A stretch of 64,000 nt of DNA from Magnetospirillum gryphiswaldense MSR-1 v2 (GTDB lineage: Bacteria; Pseudomonadota; Alphaproteobacteria; Rhodospirillales; Magnetospirillaceae), in NCBI RefSeq assembly GCF_000513295.1, contig NC_023065.1:930001-994000 (forward strand), written 5' to 3'. Under the pieces are notes generated by a model that saw only the letters and a list, made by a program, of their open reading frames with translations, was not told the origin of the DNA and did no database searches. Each line of letters starts with the position of its first letter. Within the stretch, counting starts at the first letter, position 1. This document shows positions 1 through 9,358 of this stretch, piece by piece. The position numbers were made by a program, and so were the translations under genes.

Positions 1-26
1 GTGGCGGCATCGGACAAGGTTTTCAT
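1..26 (-). CDS. 5' end of a gene downstream of bcp (partial)
   Basis: Only nine codons are inside the window, reading MKTLSDAA and then leaving at base 1. The ATG at 26-24 is preceded on the minus strand by an AAAGGGGCGG Shine-Dalgarno-like run at about 8 bases, and the gene follows bcp in the same direction after 46 bases, so co-transcription is plausible. In several alphaproteobacteria a ferritin-like DUF455 gene follows bcp; the few residues visible do not prove that identity. Confidence 0.4.
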
Positions 27-72
27 GGCCCGCCCCTTTAGCAGATGCAGCGCCGCCACGCCATTGGAAGTG

Positions 73-534
73 TTACAGTTCGTGCAAGGCGTGCAAAACT
101 TCCGTCACATGATCGGCGACCTTGACCTTGCGCCAGACGGCACGGACCACGCCTTCCTCGTCGATCAGGAAGGTCGAGCGTTCGATGCCCATGTGCTTCT
201 TGCCGTACATATTCTTTTCCTTCCACACGCCGAACGCCTCGCACAAGGCGCCGTCGGGGTCGGAAATCAGCGGGAAGGGCAGGTTGTGCTTGGCCCGGAA
301 CTTGGTGTGGCTGGCCACCGAATCCTTGGACACGCCCAGGATTTCCGCCTTGTTGATGGTGAAGCGCAAAAACTCGTCGCGGAACTGGCGGGCCTCGGTG
401 GTGCAGCCCGAGGTGTCGTCCTTGGGATAGAAATAAAGCACCAGCCGCTTGCCGGCATAATCGGACAGGCCGCGCGGGCCTTCATCGGTGACGGCGGAAA
501 AGTCGGGGGCTTTCTGGCCGATGGTCACGCTCAT
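73..534 (-). CDS. bcp: thioredoxin-dependent thiol peroxidase (peroxiredoxin Bcp/PrxQ)
   Basis: A 153-residue cytoplasmic peroxiredoxin that would reduce H2O2 and organic hydroperoxides. The peroxidatic cysteine is Cys44 in YFYPKDDTSGCTTEA, the signature of the AhpC/TSA Bcp-PrxQ group, and the later GIERSTFLIDEEG segment is also typical. In E. coli Bcp the resolving cysteine lies five residues after the peroxidatic one; here that position (49) is Arg, so the protein should work as a 1-Cys enzyme or use Cys98 or an external thiol. It lies 73 bases downstream of glnE on the same strand. The start has only a weak purine-rich RBS. Family assignment is secure; the mechanism is inferred. Confidence 0.95.
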   Translation of the reverse strand: MSVTIGQKAPDFSAVTDEGPRGLSDYAGKRLVLYFYPKDDTSGCTTEARQFRDEFLRFTINKAEILGVSKDSVASHTKFRAKHNLPFPLISDPDGALCEAFGVWKEKNMYGKKHMGIERSTFLIDEEGVVRAVWRKVKVADHVTEVLHALHEL

Positions 535-607
535 GGCTTTGTCTCTCTATGTTTCACGGGGCCGGTGTAGACAATCCCATGGATTTGTAGAAGTCCGGTA
601 TCAACAA

Positions 608-3571
608 TCAAGTTACGGTTTTTCTGCCTGGTTCGGCGATCAGGCGGTCGAACACCTCAAGCGAAGCTTGTGCGCAATCGTCCATGCGATCAACCATGGT
701 CTTGAAATCGGTCAGCCCGGTGGCGCGCACCATCACTTCCTTCAGGCCCGGCGGTGCGGTGTCTTCGTCGAAGGCGCCGGCCAATGTCTGGCGCAGCACT
801 AACTGCACCGCCGACCACAGCCGCCATGCCTCGATCAGGGAATCGTGGTCGCCGCGTGACAGCAGGCCAGCATCACAGGCCCGGTCCAGCACGTCGCGGG
901 TATTGGTGGCCAGTACTGCGGGGTGTTCGGCGCCAAAGCGCAATTGCAGCCATTGGGCGGTGAACTCGATATCCACCAGACCGCCGCGCAGATGCTTGAC
1001 CTCCCAGCGATTGGCGGCCTTGTGTTCACGCGCCATCAGCTCGCGCATTTCGGCCACGTCGTGGATCAGCTTGGCCGCGTCGCGCGGTGCGGTCAGGGTG
1101 CGGTGGATGATGGCCTCGACCTTGGCCGCCAGCAGCGGGCTGCCACAGGCGACCCGGGCGCGGGTCAGGGCCATGTGTTCCCAGGTCCAGGCCGATTCCT
1201 GCTGATAGCGGTCGAAGGATTGCAGGCTGGTGGCGATGGGGCCGGAATTGCCCGACGGACGCAGGCGCATGTCCACTTCGTAAAGCGTGCCCTCGGCGGT
1301 TTTGGCGGTCAGCGCGTTGACGATGCGCTGGGCCAGCCGGGCGAACCATGCCGACGCCGCCAGCGGACGCCCGCCCACCGATTCGGCGGCGGTGTCGGGG
1401 ATGTCGTAGATCAGGATCAAATCCATGTCCGAGGTGGCGGTCATTTCGTGCCCGCCCATCTTGCCCATGGCCAGGATGCACCATTGGCCGCCCTCGACCC
1501 GGCCATTGGCGCGGGCCAACTCGTCTTCCACCTTGGGACACAGGCAGTTCAGCACCGCGTCGGCGATGTCGGCGAAGGCGCGCGCCGCCCGGTCGGGTTC
1601 CAGCATGTTGCGAAGCGTCTGCACGCCCACCTGGAACTTGCGTTCGGCGGTCCAGCGGCGGCTGATGTCCAGCACCTCCTGGATATCGCCGGCTTCGGCC
1701 AGGGCCTTGTTGAGATCCTCGATCAGCCGCTCGGTGGGCGGCGGCGGCTCGAAGAAGCTGGGGGCGACCACCGCATCCAGTTGGGTGGTGTGCCGGGCCA
1801 GATGCTCGGCCAGCTTGGGGGCGTTGCCCATCAGTTCGGCCACCAGTTCCAACAACGACGGGTTGGAATAGAACAACGAGAACACCGGCACCCCCGCCGG
1901 CAGCCGCGACAAAAACTCGTCCAGGCGCATGAAGGCGTCGTCGGGGCTGGAGGTGGCGGCCAGGGCCTGCAACAACGATGGTGTCAGTTCGGTCAGCAAT
2001 TCCCGCGCCCGGGTCGAGCGGGTGGCGCGGATGCGGCCATGATGCCAGCCGCGAATGGTGGCGCACACGGTGTCGGCATTGTTGAAGCCCATGGCGCCGA
2101 TGGTGTTGACGGTCTCGGGGTCGTTTTCACCGCCGGTGAACACCAGATTGCCGCCGCTGGACAGGGCCGGGGCATCCTCGAACAGGCCGGCGTAGTGGCT
2201 TTCCACCTTTTGCAGGCGGCTGACCAGGGCGGACGAGAACGCATCGGTGTCGTCAAAACCCATGAAGGCGGCGATTTCCGCCAGACGCTGCGGCTGGTCG
2301 GGCAGGGTCTGGGTCTGCTTGTCGTCGATCATCTGCAAGCGGTGTTCAAGCTGGCGCAGGAAGCGATAGGCTTCGTCCAGTTCATCCACCGCCTTATCGG
2401 CCACCTGACCCATGTGGGCGAGGGCGCGGATGGCGTCAAGGGTACGGCAACAGCGCACCTCGGGGATGCGCCCGCCCCAGATCAGTTGTTGGGTCTGGGC
2501 GAAGAACTCGATCTCGCGGATGCCGCCACGGCCCAGTTTGACGTTGTGGCCGGCCACCGCGATGGAGCGCCCGCCGCGATGGGCGTTGATCTGGCGCTTG
2601 ATGGAATGGATATCCTGGATGGCGGCGAAATCCAGCGATTTGCGCCAGATGAACGGCTTGAGGAATTTCAGGAAATAGTCGCCGGTCACCGTGTCGCCGG
2701 CCACTTGGCGCGCCTTGATCATGGCGGCGCGTTCCCAGTTCTGGCCGAAGCCTTCATAATAAATCTCGGCGGCGGCCAGGGAAATGGCCACCGGGGTCGA
2801 GCCGGGATCGGGCCGCAGGCGCAGATCGGTACGGAAGACATAGCCGTGGGCGGTCCGCTCGTCCAAAATCTTCACCAGATCGCGGGTGATGGCGATCATG
2901 CATTCGGCCAGGGTCTTGCGGCCCTTGTATTCCAGCTTTTCATGGTCGAAGAAGACGATGATGTCGATGTCGCTGGAGTAATTGAGCTCGCGCGCGCCGA
3001 ACTTGCCCATGCCCAGGATGATGATGCCGGAGTCTTTTTCCGGGTCATCGGCATGGGGCAGCACCAGATCGCCCTTGGCCGCCTCGCGCCGCAGCAAGAA
3101 GCGCAAGGCGTGGCGGGTGGCGGCTTGGGCGAAATCGGCCAGGGCGCCGGTCACCGGTTCCAATTGCCAAACGCCGCCGATATCGGCCAGGGCCGTCAGC
3201 AGGGCAACGCGGCGTTTATAGATGCGCAGCGACTTCATCATGGCGGCCATGTCGGTCTGGCCGTCGACTTCCTCGGCCAACTCGCCCATCAGGGCGGCGA
3301 AGGTGGCGTCGGCGCCCTGATCCAGCAGGCGGCGCAGGAAGGCGGGCTCGAACAGACAGCACTGGGTCAGGAACGGGGAATTGCCGAACACCGAGGACAG
3401 CAGCTTTCTTGCCATCAAATCGCCAGGAAGCTGGCGCATGAAGGTGGCGAGATCGGCGTCGTCCTGTTCGCTGGCGATTTCGGCCCAGCGCTCGAACCCC
3501 CGCTCCATCAACGCGGAATCGGCGATCTTGGGTAACAGCTGCTCATCTAGTGGAAAGTTCACCTTGTGCAT
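608..3571 (-). CDS. glnE: bifunctional glutamine synthetase adenylyltransferase/adenylyl-removing enzyme
   Basis: GlnE attaches AMP to, and removes it from, glutamine synthetase in response to PII state, controlling ammonium assimilation. The 987-residue product has the two nucleotidyltransferase halves expected: an N-terminal removase site around residues 196-210 (GKFGARELNYSSDIDI) and a C-terminal transferase site around 700-716 (GKMGGHEMTATSDMDLI), both with intact GS-type and DxD acidic motifs. Length fits the family (about 950-990). The reading frame stays open much further upstream, but that part overlaps the divergent AsmA-type gene and is low-complexity; MHKVNFPLDEQ at 3571 is the first start that lies outside that gene. 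The RBS is weak, so the start could move by some tens of codons. Divergent from the next gene by 75 bases. Confidence 0.95.
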   Translation of the reverse strand: MHKVNFPLDEQLLPKIADSALMERGFERWAEIASEQDDADLATFMRQLPGDLMARKLLSSVFGNSPFLTQCCLFEPAFLRRLLDQGADATFAALMGELAEEVDGQTDMAAMMKSLRIYKRRVALLTALADIGGVWQLEPVTGALADFAQAATRHALRFLLRREAAKGDLVLPHADDPEKDSGIIILGMGKFGARELNYSSDIDIIVFFDHEKLEYKGRKTLAECMIAITRDLVKILDERTAHGYVFRTDLRLRPDPGSTPVAISLAAAEIYYEGFGQNWERAAMIKARQVAGDTVTGDYFLKFLKPFIWRKSLDFAAIQDIHSIKRQINAHRGGRSIAVAGHNVKLGRGGIREIEFFAQTQQLIWGGRIPEVRCCRTLDAIRALAHMGQVADKAVDELDEAYRFLRQLEHRLQMIDDKQTQTLPDQPQRLAEIAAFMGFDDTDAFSSALVSRLQKVESHYAGLFEDAPALSSGGNLVFTGGENDPETVNTIGAMGFNNADTVCATIRGWHHGRIRATRSTRARELLTELTPSLLQALAATSSPDDAFMRLDEFLSRLPAGVPVFSLFYSNPSLLELVAELMGNAPKLAEHLARHTTQLDAVVAPSFFEPPPPTERLIEDLNKALAEAGDIQEVLDISRRWTAERKFQVGVQTLRNMLEPDRAARAFADIADAVLNCLCPKVEDELARANGRVEGGQWCILAMGKMGGHEMTATSDMDLILIYDIPDTAAESVGGRPLAASAWFARLAQRIVNALTAKTAEGTLYEVDMRLRPSGNSGPIATSLQSFDRYQQESAWTWEHMALTRARVACGSPLLAAKVEAIIHRTLTAPRDAAKLIHDVAEMRELMAREHKAANRWEVKHLRGGLVDIEFTAQWLQLRFGAEHPAVLATNTRDVLDRACDAGLLSRGDHDSLIEAWRLWSAVQLVLRQTLAGAFDEDTAPPGLKEVMVRATGLTDFKTMVDRMDDCAQASLEVFDRLIAEPGRKTVT

Positions 3572-3631
3572 TCCCAGATGTTGTGATTCCTTCACACTGG
3601 TCAAACCAGGGCGATGGGTCAAGTCGATGAT

Positions 3632-3640
3632 GGAGGAAGG
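3632..3640 (+). promoter_or_regulatory. strong Shine-Dalgarno that sets the AsmA-type start
   Basis: GGAGGAAGG is close to the ideal anti-16S match and lies six bases before GTG 3647. It argues for a GTG start over the ATG at 3614, which this site would place inside the coding region. Confidence 0.75.
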
Positions 3641-3646
3641 CGCGTA

Positions 3647-6600
3647 GTGGTTCATGGTGCCGTCAGAAGCCTGTTTCAGCTTCTGGGAGTTCTCGTTGTC
3701 GGTCTGCTGGTGATCGTGCCGGTGCTGCTGTGGCGTTTGTCCAGCGGCCCTGTCGCGCTGGATTTTCTGACACCCTATATCGAGGAAGCCTTGGCCGCCC
3801 CGGAGGGCGGCGTTTCCGTGCGCCTGGACACCACGGTGCTGGCCTTGGGTGCCAACAACCGCACCTTGGAAATCCGGGCGCTGGGGGTCAATGCTTATGT
3901 GGGCGATAATGCCCGTCCCATCGCCTCGGTCCCCGAAATCGCCCTGACCTTGTCGGGGCAAGCGCTGCTGAACGGCCAACTGGCGCCAAAATCCATCACC
4001 TTGCTGCGCCCGCGTCTGCATCTGGTGCGCTCTGTCGACGGTCGATTCCAGATGGATATCGGTGCCGTCGGGGCCGAGACACCGACGCCGCCATCGGGCA
4101 ATGCCGCCGAGTCCTTGCTGGCGGCGTTGGTGGGCGAGCCCGATCCGACCAAGCCGGGGCGATCATTGCAGCGCGCCGCCATCATCGACGCCGATTTGAC
4201 CGTCGATGACCTTTACCTGAACACCACTTGGCAGGCCAAGGATGCCGACGTCGAACTGCATCGGGTCGAGGGTGGGCTGGACGGCAGCGCCCATCTGGAA
4301 TTCGATTTGGGCGGCGAAACCGGTATCGCCGACGCCACCGTGACCTATCGCAAGGACGGCGACAAACTGGGGGCGGAAATCGAGGTATCGGGCATCCGTC
4401 CGGCGGCTTTGGCCCGTTTGGGCGGGCCACTGACCCAGTTGCAGGCGTTGGATTTGCCGCTGGCCGGCATGGTCCGGGCCAAGGGCGATGTCAGCGGCAA
4501 GGTGGAGGAAGTGGCGTTTGAACTGGCCGGCGGCGCCGGCACCTTCAGTTTGCCCGATCCGGTCAATATGCGGCGCAAGGTGGACAGCGTCTCGCTGAAA
4601 GGGCGGGCCTTCGATGGCCTGACCAAGGCGCGGCTGGAGGAATTGCTGATCGATTTCGGCGGGCCGCGCCTGCGTCTGGCCGCCGAGGCCGAGGGGCTGG
4701 GGGGCGCGTCGTCCCTGTTTCTGGAAGCCAGCCTGAACGATGTGCCGCTCGATGAACTGCCCAGCCTGTGGCCGGCCATCGCCGCCCCCAATCCGCGCGA
4801 ATGGGTGGTGAACAACCTGTCCAAGGGCATGGCCCGCGAGGCCCGCGTCACCGTGGCAGCGCGTTCGGCCTCGGGCCGCTTCGACGATCTGGTGGTCGAC
4901 AGCCTGTCGGGGGAATTGCATGGCGACGGCGTCCAGGTGGATTACCTGCACCCCATGCCGGTGGTGAAGAACGCTGCCGCTCACGCCACTTTCGACGCTT
5001 CGGCCTTCCGCATCGACGTCAAGGGCGGCGAAGTTTACGGCCTGTCGCTGAAGGCCGGTCAGATTGTCCTGTCGGGGCTTGATGCGGTCGATCAGTTCGC
5101 CGATATCGACCTGACCATCGCCGGCCCGGCCCGCGACGCCCTGACCTTGATCGACAACAAGCCGTTGCGCTATGCCACCGCCTTGGGCATCGACCCCGGC
5201 ACGGTCTCCGGCGAGGGCGTCACCCGTCTGCGCTTGAAATTTCCGCTGCTCAAGAATCTGCGCCTGGATGATTTGGAGGTGAAGGTCCATTCCTCGGTCA
5301 AGAAGGTGTTCCTGCCCAAGGTGGTGATGGGGTTGGACCTGACCCAGGGCGATCTTGAAATCGACGTCGATGCCAAGGGCCTGGACGCCACCGGTCCTAT
5401 CGTCTTGGGCTCCATCGCCGGTGACCTGAAATGGCGCGAGAATTTTTCCACCAAGGGCGTCGCCTTCCGCTCGCGCTACGAGGTCAAGGCGCCGTCCATC
5501 AGCGAAGACCAGCGCAAGCTGTTGCGCCTGGAAGGCCCACCCTTCGTCGCGCCCTTCATGACCGGACCGGTGGCGGCCAACGTGGTGGCGACGCTGTATG
5601 GTGGCGGCAGGGGCGATATCGAGGCCAAGGTCGACCTGTCCCCCGCCTTCATGCGCCTGCCCGGATTGGGCTGGTACAAGCGCGACGGCACCACCGGCGG
5701 CGCCGATGTCTCGGTGCGGCTGGTCAACAACGAGATCGCTGCCATCCCCCATTTCTCGGTGATCGCCGGCGATTTGCAGACCGAGGGCGCGGTGGCGTTC
5801 AGCGACGGCAGGCCGCGACGGGTGGAGTTCGAGCGCCTGCGTTACGGCGGGCGCACCGATGTGGCCGGTACGCTGACCCTGCGGCCCAATGGCGGGTTGG
5901 ATATCGTCGCCCGCGGCGATCAGTTCAACGCCGAGCCGGTGGTGGGCGAGGAAGCCCCCATTCCCGGCGATCCGCCGTTGCCCACCGGCGTGGAAAAGCA
6001 CCGCAAAAAGGCCGATCTGCCGCCCATGACCATCCAAGGCAGCGTCAAGAATGCCTGGGTGTCCAAGGACGGCAAGCTGGTCGACGCCAGCGCCCATTTG
6101 CAGCGCGACGGCCAGGAATGGCGACAAATGCAGGTCAAGGGCAAGGTCGGCGATGGCAAGGTGTTCGATTTCGACCTCCACCAAAGCGGCCCCAACCGTC
6201 GTGCACTGAAGGTGACTTCGGACGATGCCGGGGCGGTGTTGAAGGCCTTCGACAGCTATTCGCACATGGTGGGGGGCAAGCTGGAGGTGGATGCCGTCTA
6301 TGAAGACGACAAGGACGGTCAGCCTTTGGTCGGTACCATCAAGGTGGCCGATTATTACATCGTCAACGCCCCGGCCCTGGCCCGGTTGCTGACGGTGGCG
6401 GCGTTGACCGGTATTTTGGACCTGATGCAGGATCAAGGCGTCGGTTTTTCCACCCTGGACGCCCCCTTCGTCCTGAAAGACGGCCTGCTGACCCTGAACG
6501 ACGCCCGCGCCTATGGCGCCGCCCTGGGCCTGACCGCCAAGGGCGAGTTGGACCTGGATTCCAAGCGCATGGCCCTGGAAGGCACGGTGGTGCCGGCCTA

Positions 6601-6871
6601 TGCGCTCAATTCGGTGCTGGGCAATATCCCGGTGCTGGGCTGGCTGGTGACCGGCGGTGAAAAGGGCGGCGGGTTGGTGGCGTTCAATTATTCCATGCGT
6701 GGGCCCAGCCAGGACCCCGACGTCATGGTCAACCCGCTGTCGGCGTTGACCCCGGGCTTTTTGCGCAATCTGTTCAACATCTTCGACGATGGCTCGGAAA
6801 CCGAGGCGCGCAAGCGGGCGCCGGAAAAGCCGGTGGAAAAACCAGCCGAAGCGCAGCCGTTGCGGCAATGA
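3647..6871 (+). CDS. AsmA/YhdP-family envelope protein (DUF3971, AsmA-like C-terminal region)
   Basis: A 1074-residue protein with one N-terminal membrane segment (about residues 9-30), then a very long periplasmic part rich in beta-strand repeats. The C-terminal 160 residues, with ADYYIVNAPALARLL, GFSTLDAPF, LNDARAYG and LEGTVVPAYALNSVLGNIPVLG, match the conserved end of the AsmA_2/YhdP group. Known relatives are bridge-like proteins implicated in phospholipid traffic to the outer membrane; that role here is inferred from family. The GTG start at 3647 is chosen because GGAGGAAGG at 3632-3640 sits six bases ahead; an in-frame ATG at 3614 has no RBS. The tail is a charged Pro/Lys/Glu stretch. 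It is divergent from glnE and ends at a bidirectional terminator. Confidence 0.85.
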   Translation: MVHGAVRSLFQLLGVLVVGLLVIVPVLLWRLSSGPVALDFLTPYIEEALAAPEGGVSVRLDTTVLALGANNRTLEIRALGVNAYVGDNARPIASVPEIALTLSGQALLNGQLAPKSITLLRPRLHLVRSVDGRFQMDIGAVGAETPTPPSGNAAESLLAALVGEPDPTKPGRSLQRAAIIDADLTVDDLYLNTTWQAKDADVELHRVEGGLDGSAHLEFDLGGETGIADATVTYRKDGDKLGAEIEVSGIRPAALARLGGPLTQLQALDLPLAGMVRAKGDVSGKVEEVAFELAGGAGTFSLPDPVNMRRKVDSVSLKGRAFDGLTKARLEELLIDFGGPRLRLAAEAEGLGGASSLFLEASLNDVPLDELPSLWPAIAAPNPREWVVNNLSKGMAREARVTVAARSASGRFDDLVVDSLSGELHGDGVQVDYLHPMPVVKNAAAHATFDASAFRIDVKGGEVYGLSLKAGQIVLSGLDAVDQFADIDLTIAGPARDALTLIDNKPLRYATALGIDPGTVSGEGVTRLRLKFPLLKNLRLDDLEVKVHSSVKKVFLPKVVMGLDLTQGDLEIDVDAKGLDATGPIVLGSIAGDLKWRENFSTKGVAFRSRYEVKAPSISEDQRKLLRLEGPPFVAPFMTGPVAANVVATLYGGGRGDIEAKVDLSPAFMRLPGLGWYKRDGTTGGADVSVRLVNNEIAAIPHFSVIAGDLQTEGAVAFSDGRPRRVEFERLRYGGRTDVAGTLTLRPNGGLDIVARGDQFNAEPVVGEEAPIPGDPPLPTGVEKHRKKADLPPMTIQGSVKNAWVSKDGKLVDASAHLQRDGQEWRQMQVKGKVGDGKVFDFDLHQSGPNRRALKVTSDDAGAVLKAFDSYSHMVGGKLEVDAVYEDDKDGQPLVGTIKVADYYIVNAPALARLLTVAALTGILDLMQDQGVGFSTLDAPFVLKDGLLTLNDARAYGAALGLTAKGELDLDSKRMALEGTVVPAYALNSVLGNIPVLGWLVTGGEKGGGLVAFNYSMRGPSQDPDVMVNPLSALTPGFLRNLFNIFDDGSETEARKRAPEKPVEKPAEAQPLRQ

Positions 6872-6897
6872 AAAAGGCGCCGTTTCCGGCGCCTTTT
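6872..6897. terminator. bidirectional rho-independent terminator
   Basis: Arms AAAAGGCGCC and GGCGCCTTTT flank a six-base loop (GTTTCC) directly after the AsmA-type stop codon and just before the tyrS stop codon. The A-run and T-run on the two sides make it usable from both strands, as expected between convergent genes. Confidence 0.9.
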
Positions 6898-6901
6898 GCT
6901 T

Positions 6902-8167
6902 TTATTCCGGCTTGACCAGAACGTTACGCTTTTTACCCGCCGTCAGCTTGATGACGCCGTCCTTGAGGGCGTCGGCGCCGATGGGGGCTGCCGGGTCGGT
7001 GACCTGGGCATCGTTGACGCGACCGCCGCCTTGTTGCAGCAGGCGCCGGGCCTCGCCGTTGGAGGTGGACAAGCCGGCCCGCACGAACAGGGCGAAGGCC
7101 GGGATACCGGCATTCAGGTCCGCCGCCGGGATGGCAATGGTCGGCAGGTTGTCGGCCAGCGCCCCTTCCTCGAAGGTCTTGCGTGCGGTTTCCGCCGCTT
7201 CGCGGGCGGCGTCCTCGCCGTGACACAGGCGGGTGACCTCGTTCGCCAGGATCTTCTTGGCCTCGTTGATCTCGGCCCCTTGCAGGGCTTCCAGCCGGGC
7301 GATCTCGTCCAGCGGCAATTCAGTGTAGAGCTTGAGGAAGCGGCCCACATCGGCGTCTTCGGTGTTGCGCCAGTATTGCCAGAATTCCCACGCCGACAGC
7401 ATGTCTGCGTTCAGCCACACCGCGCCGCCTACGGTCTTGCCCATCTTGGCGCCCGAGCTGGTGGTCAAAAGCGGGCTGGTCAGGCCGAAAAGTTCGGCCT
7501 GATGCACGCGGCGACCCAATTCGACGCCGTTGATGATGTTGCCCCACTGGTCGGACCCGCCCATCTGCAACACGCATTTGTGGCGGCTCCACAACTCGGC
7601 GAAGTCGTAACCTTGCAGGATCATGTAATTGAATTCCAGGAAGGTCAGCGGCTGTTCGCGTTCCAGCCGCAGCTTGACCGAATCGAAGGTCAGCATGCGG
7701 TTGATGGTGAAATGCTTGCCGTAATCGCGCAGGAACGAAATGTAATTAAGCTGGTCCAGCCAATCGGCGTTGTTGACCATCATGGCGTCGGTAGCGCCAT
7801 CGCCGAACGTCAGGTACTTGGCGAACACCTGCTTGATGCCGGCCATGTTGCGGGCGATGGCGGCATCGTCCAGCATCTTGCGGGCTTCGTCCTTGCCGGT
7901 GGGGTCGCCGATGCGGGTGGTGCCGCCGCCCATCAGCACGATGGGCTTGTTGCCGGTCTTCTGCCACCAACGCAGCAACATGATCTGCATCAGGCCGCCC
8001 ACATGCAGGGATTCGGCGGTGCAGTCGAAGCCGATATACGCCGCCGCCGGACCTTGGTTCAGGCGCTTGTCCAGCGCCTCCAGGTCGGTGCATTGGTGCA
8101 TGTAGCCGCGTTCGGCGACGACGCGCAGGAATTCGGAGCGGGCGGTGGTCATGGCGTTATCGATCAT
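6902..8167 (-). CDS. tyrS: tyrosyl-tRNA synthetase
   Basis: Class I aminoacyl-tRNA synthetase charging tRNA-Tyr. The 421-residue protein shows the family's order: [16 protein letters not shown] (the HIGH-type signature, around residue 55), the tyrosine pocket [10 protein letters not shown], the KMSKS-type loop as GAKMGKT near residue 242, and a C-terminal S4-like RNA-binding segment ([18 protein letters not shown]). The length is normal. Starts at [13 protein letters not shown]; Met6 is an alternative, and neither has a convincing RBS. Divergent from anmK with 75 bases between them, which must hold both promoters. Confidence 0.97.
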   Translation of the reverse strand: MIDNAMTTARSEFLRVVAERGYMHQCTDLEALDKRLNQGPAAAYIGFDCTAESLHVGGLMQIMLLRWWQKTGNKPIVLMGGGTTRIGDPTGKDEARKMLDDAAIARNMAGIKQVFAKYLTFGDGATDAMMVNNADWLDQLNYISFLRDYGKHFTINRMLTFDSVKLRLEREQPLTFLEFNYMILQGYDFAELWSRHKCVLQMGGSDQWGNIINGVELGRRVHQAELFGLTSPLLTTSSGAKMGKTVGGAVWLNADMLSAWEFWQYWRNTEDADVGRFLKLYTELPLDEIARLEALQGAEINEAKKILANEVTRLCHGEDAAREAAETARKTFEEGALADNLPTIAIPAADLNAGIPAFALFVRAGLSTSNGEARRLLQQGGGRVNDAQVTDPAAPIGADALKDGVIKLTAGKKRNVLVKPE

Positions 8168-8242
8168 TCGGTTGCTTGAACAAAGTGAGCCCGTTTAGCA
8201 CAATCACCGCCGGTCAACAATCGGCGCAAAGGCGCATCCTTC

Positions 8243-9316
8243 ATGCACATGCTGGCTTTGGGTCTGATGAGCGGCACCTCGCTCGACGGTATCGACGCCG
8301 CCCTGGTGGAAACCGATGGTGAAACGGTGCGGGCCACCGGTGCGGCCCTGACCATTCCCTATGACGACGATCTGCGCAACGGTTTGCGCTCGGTGCTGGG
8401 CGGAACCGGCCCGGTGGCCGAGGTGGAACAGCGCCTGACCCAAGCCCATGCCCAGGCGGTGCAGCGCCTGCTGGGTCAAGCCGGCATCGACGCCGAGCGG
8501 GTCGGGGTGATCGGTTTTCACGGCCATACCATCCTGCACCGGCCCGAACAGCGCCGCACCTGGCAGATCGGCGACCGGGCCTTGCTGGCGCGGCTGACCG
8601 GTATCCGCGTGGTCGGTGATTTCCGCAGCGACGACGTGGCGGCGGGCGGGCAGGGGGCGCCGTTGGTGCCGGTCTATCACGCCGCCCTGGCGCAAGGATT
8701 GGCGGCGCCCTTGGCGGTGCTGAATTTGGGCGGTGTCGGCAACGTCACCTGGATCGGCGCGGATGGAACCTTGCTGGCCTTCGACACCGGGCCGGGTAAT
8801 GCCCTGATCGATGATTGGGCGCTGACCCATACCGGACGTCCGGTGGATGAAGGCGGCGCCCTGGCTGCTGCCGGCAGCATCGACCGGGCTGCGGTGGATG
8901 GCTTCGCCGGCCATGATTATTTCTCGGCCCTCCCGCCCAAATCCCTGGACCGCGACGATTTCCAGGCCATGGCGGCATCGCTGGTGGCGGGTAAGGGGGC
9001 TGCGGACGGCGCCGCCACCCTGACCGCCTTCACCGTTCGTGCCGTGGCGTTGGCGGCCCAGCATTTCCCCGCCCCGGTGTCGCGTTGGCTGGTCTGCGGC
9101 GGCGGGCGCCACAACCCGGTGCTGATGCGCATGCTGGCCGCCCAACTGGCGGCCCCCGTCGCCCCGGTCGAGACGGTGGGCTGGGATGGCGATGCCCTGG
9201 AGGCCCAGGCCTTCGCCTTTCTCGCCGTGCGCTCGTTGCGAGGGCTGCCGTTGACGTTTCCCGGCACCACCGGGGTGCCGCAGCCCCTGACCGGGGGACG
9301 GGTAACCGTTTTCTAA
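8243..9316 (+). CDS. anmK: anhydro-N-acetylmuramic acid kinase
   Basis: Recycles cell-wall 1,6-anhydroMurNAc by hydrolysing the anhydro ring and phosphorylating it to MurNAc-6-phosphate in the cytoplasm. The 357-residue protein has the N-terminal nucleotide-binding GLMSGTSLDGID (about residues 7-18), NLGGVGNVTWI, the DTGPGNALIDD segment with the catalytic Asp near 190, and the closing EAQAFAFLAVRSL...FPGTTG block, all diagnostic for AnmK. MHM and Met3 are both possible starts; an AAAGG lies ten bases upstream of the first. The next gene follows after 42 bases in the same direction. Confidence 0.95.
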   Translation: MHMLALGLMSGTSLDGIDAALVETDGETVRATGAALTIPYDDDLRNGLRSVLGGTGPVAEVEQRLTQAHAQAVQRLLGQAGIDAERVGVIGFHGHTILHRPEQRRTWQIGDRALLARLTGIRVVGDFRSDDVAAGGQGAPLVPVYHAALAQGLAAPLAVLNLGGVGNVTWIGADGTLLAFDTGPGNALIDDWALTHTGRPVDEGGALAAAGSIDRAAVDGFAGHDYFSALPPKSLDRDDFQAMAASLVAGKGAADGAATLTAFTVRAVALAAQHFPAPVSRWLVCGGGRHNPVLMRMLAAQLAAPVAPVETVGWDGDALEAQAFAFLAVRSLRGLPLTFPGTTGVPQPLTGGRVTVF

Positions 9317-9333
9317 CCCTGATCGGGTTAGAA
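9311..9333. repeat. perfect 9-bp hairpin spanning the anmK stop codon
   Basis: Arms TTCTAACCC (9311-9319) and GGGTTAGAA (9325-9333) around a five-base loop. The anmK TAA lies in the left arm. No T-run follows on the plus strand, so it is not a standard terminator; it may protect the mRNA 3' end or modulate readthrough into the next gene, whose RBS begins 13 bases later. Confidence 0.6.
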
Positions 9334-9358
9334 AGGGGCGGTATCAAGGAGATTGGTC

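Noticed and set aside
923-3535. 870-codon plus-strand open frame
   Set aside because: It is the antisense shadow of glnE, with a Gly/Gln/His-rich composition typical of GC-rich reverse frames and no domain; glnE has both catalytic motifs.
4163-6868. 901-codon minus-strand open frame
   Set aside because: It is antisense to the AsmA-type gene, low in recognisable motifs and His/Gln-rich.
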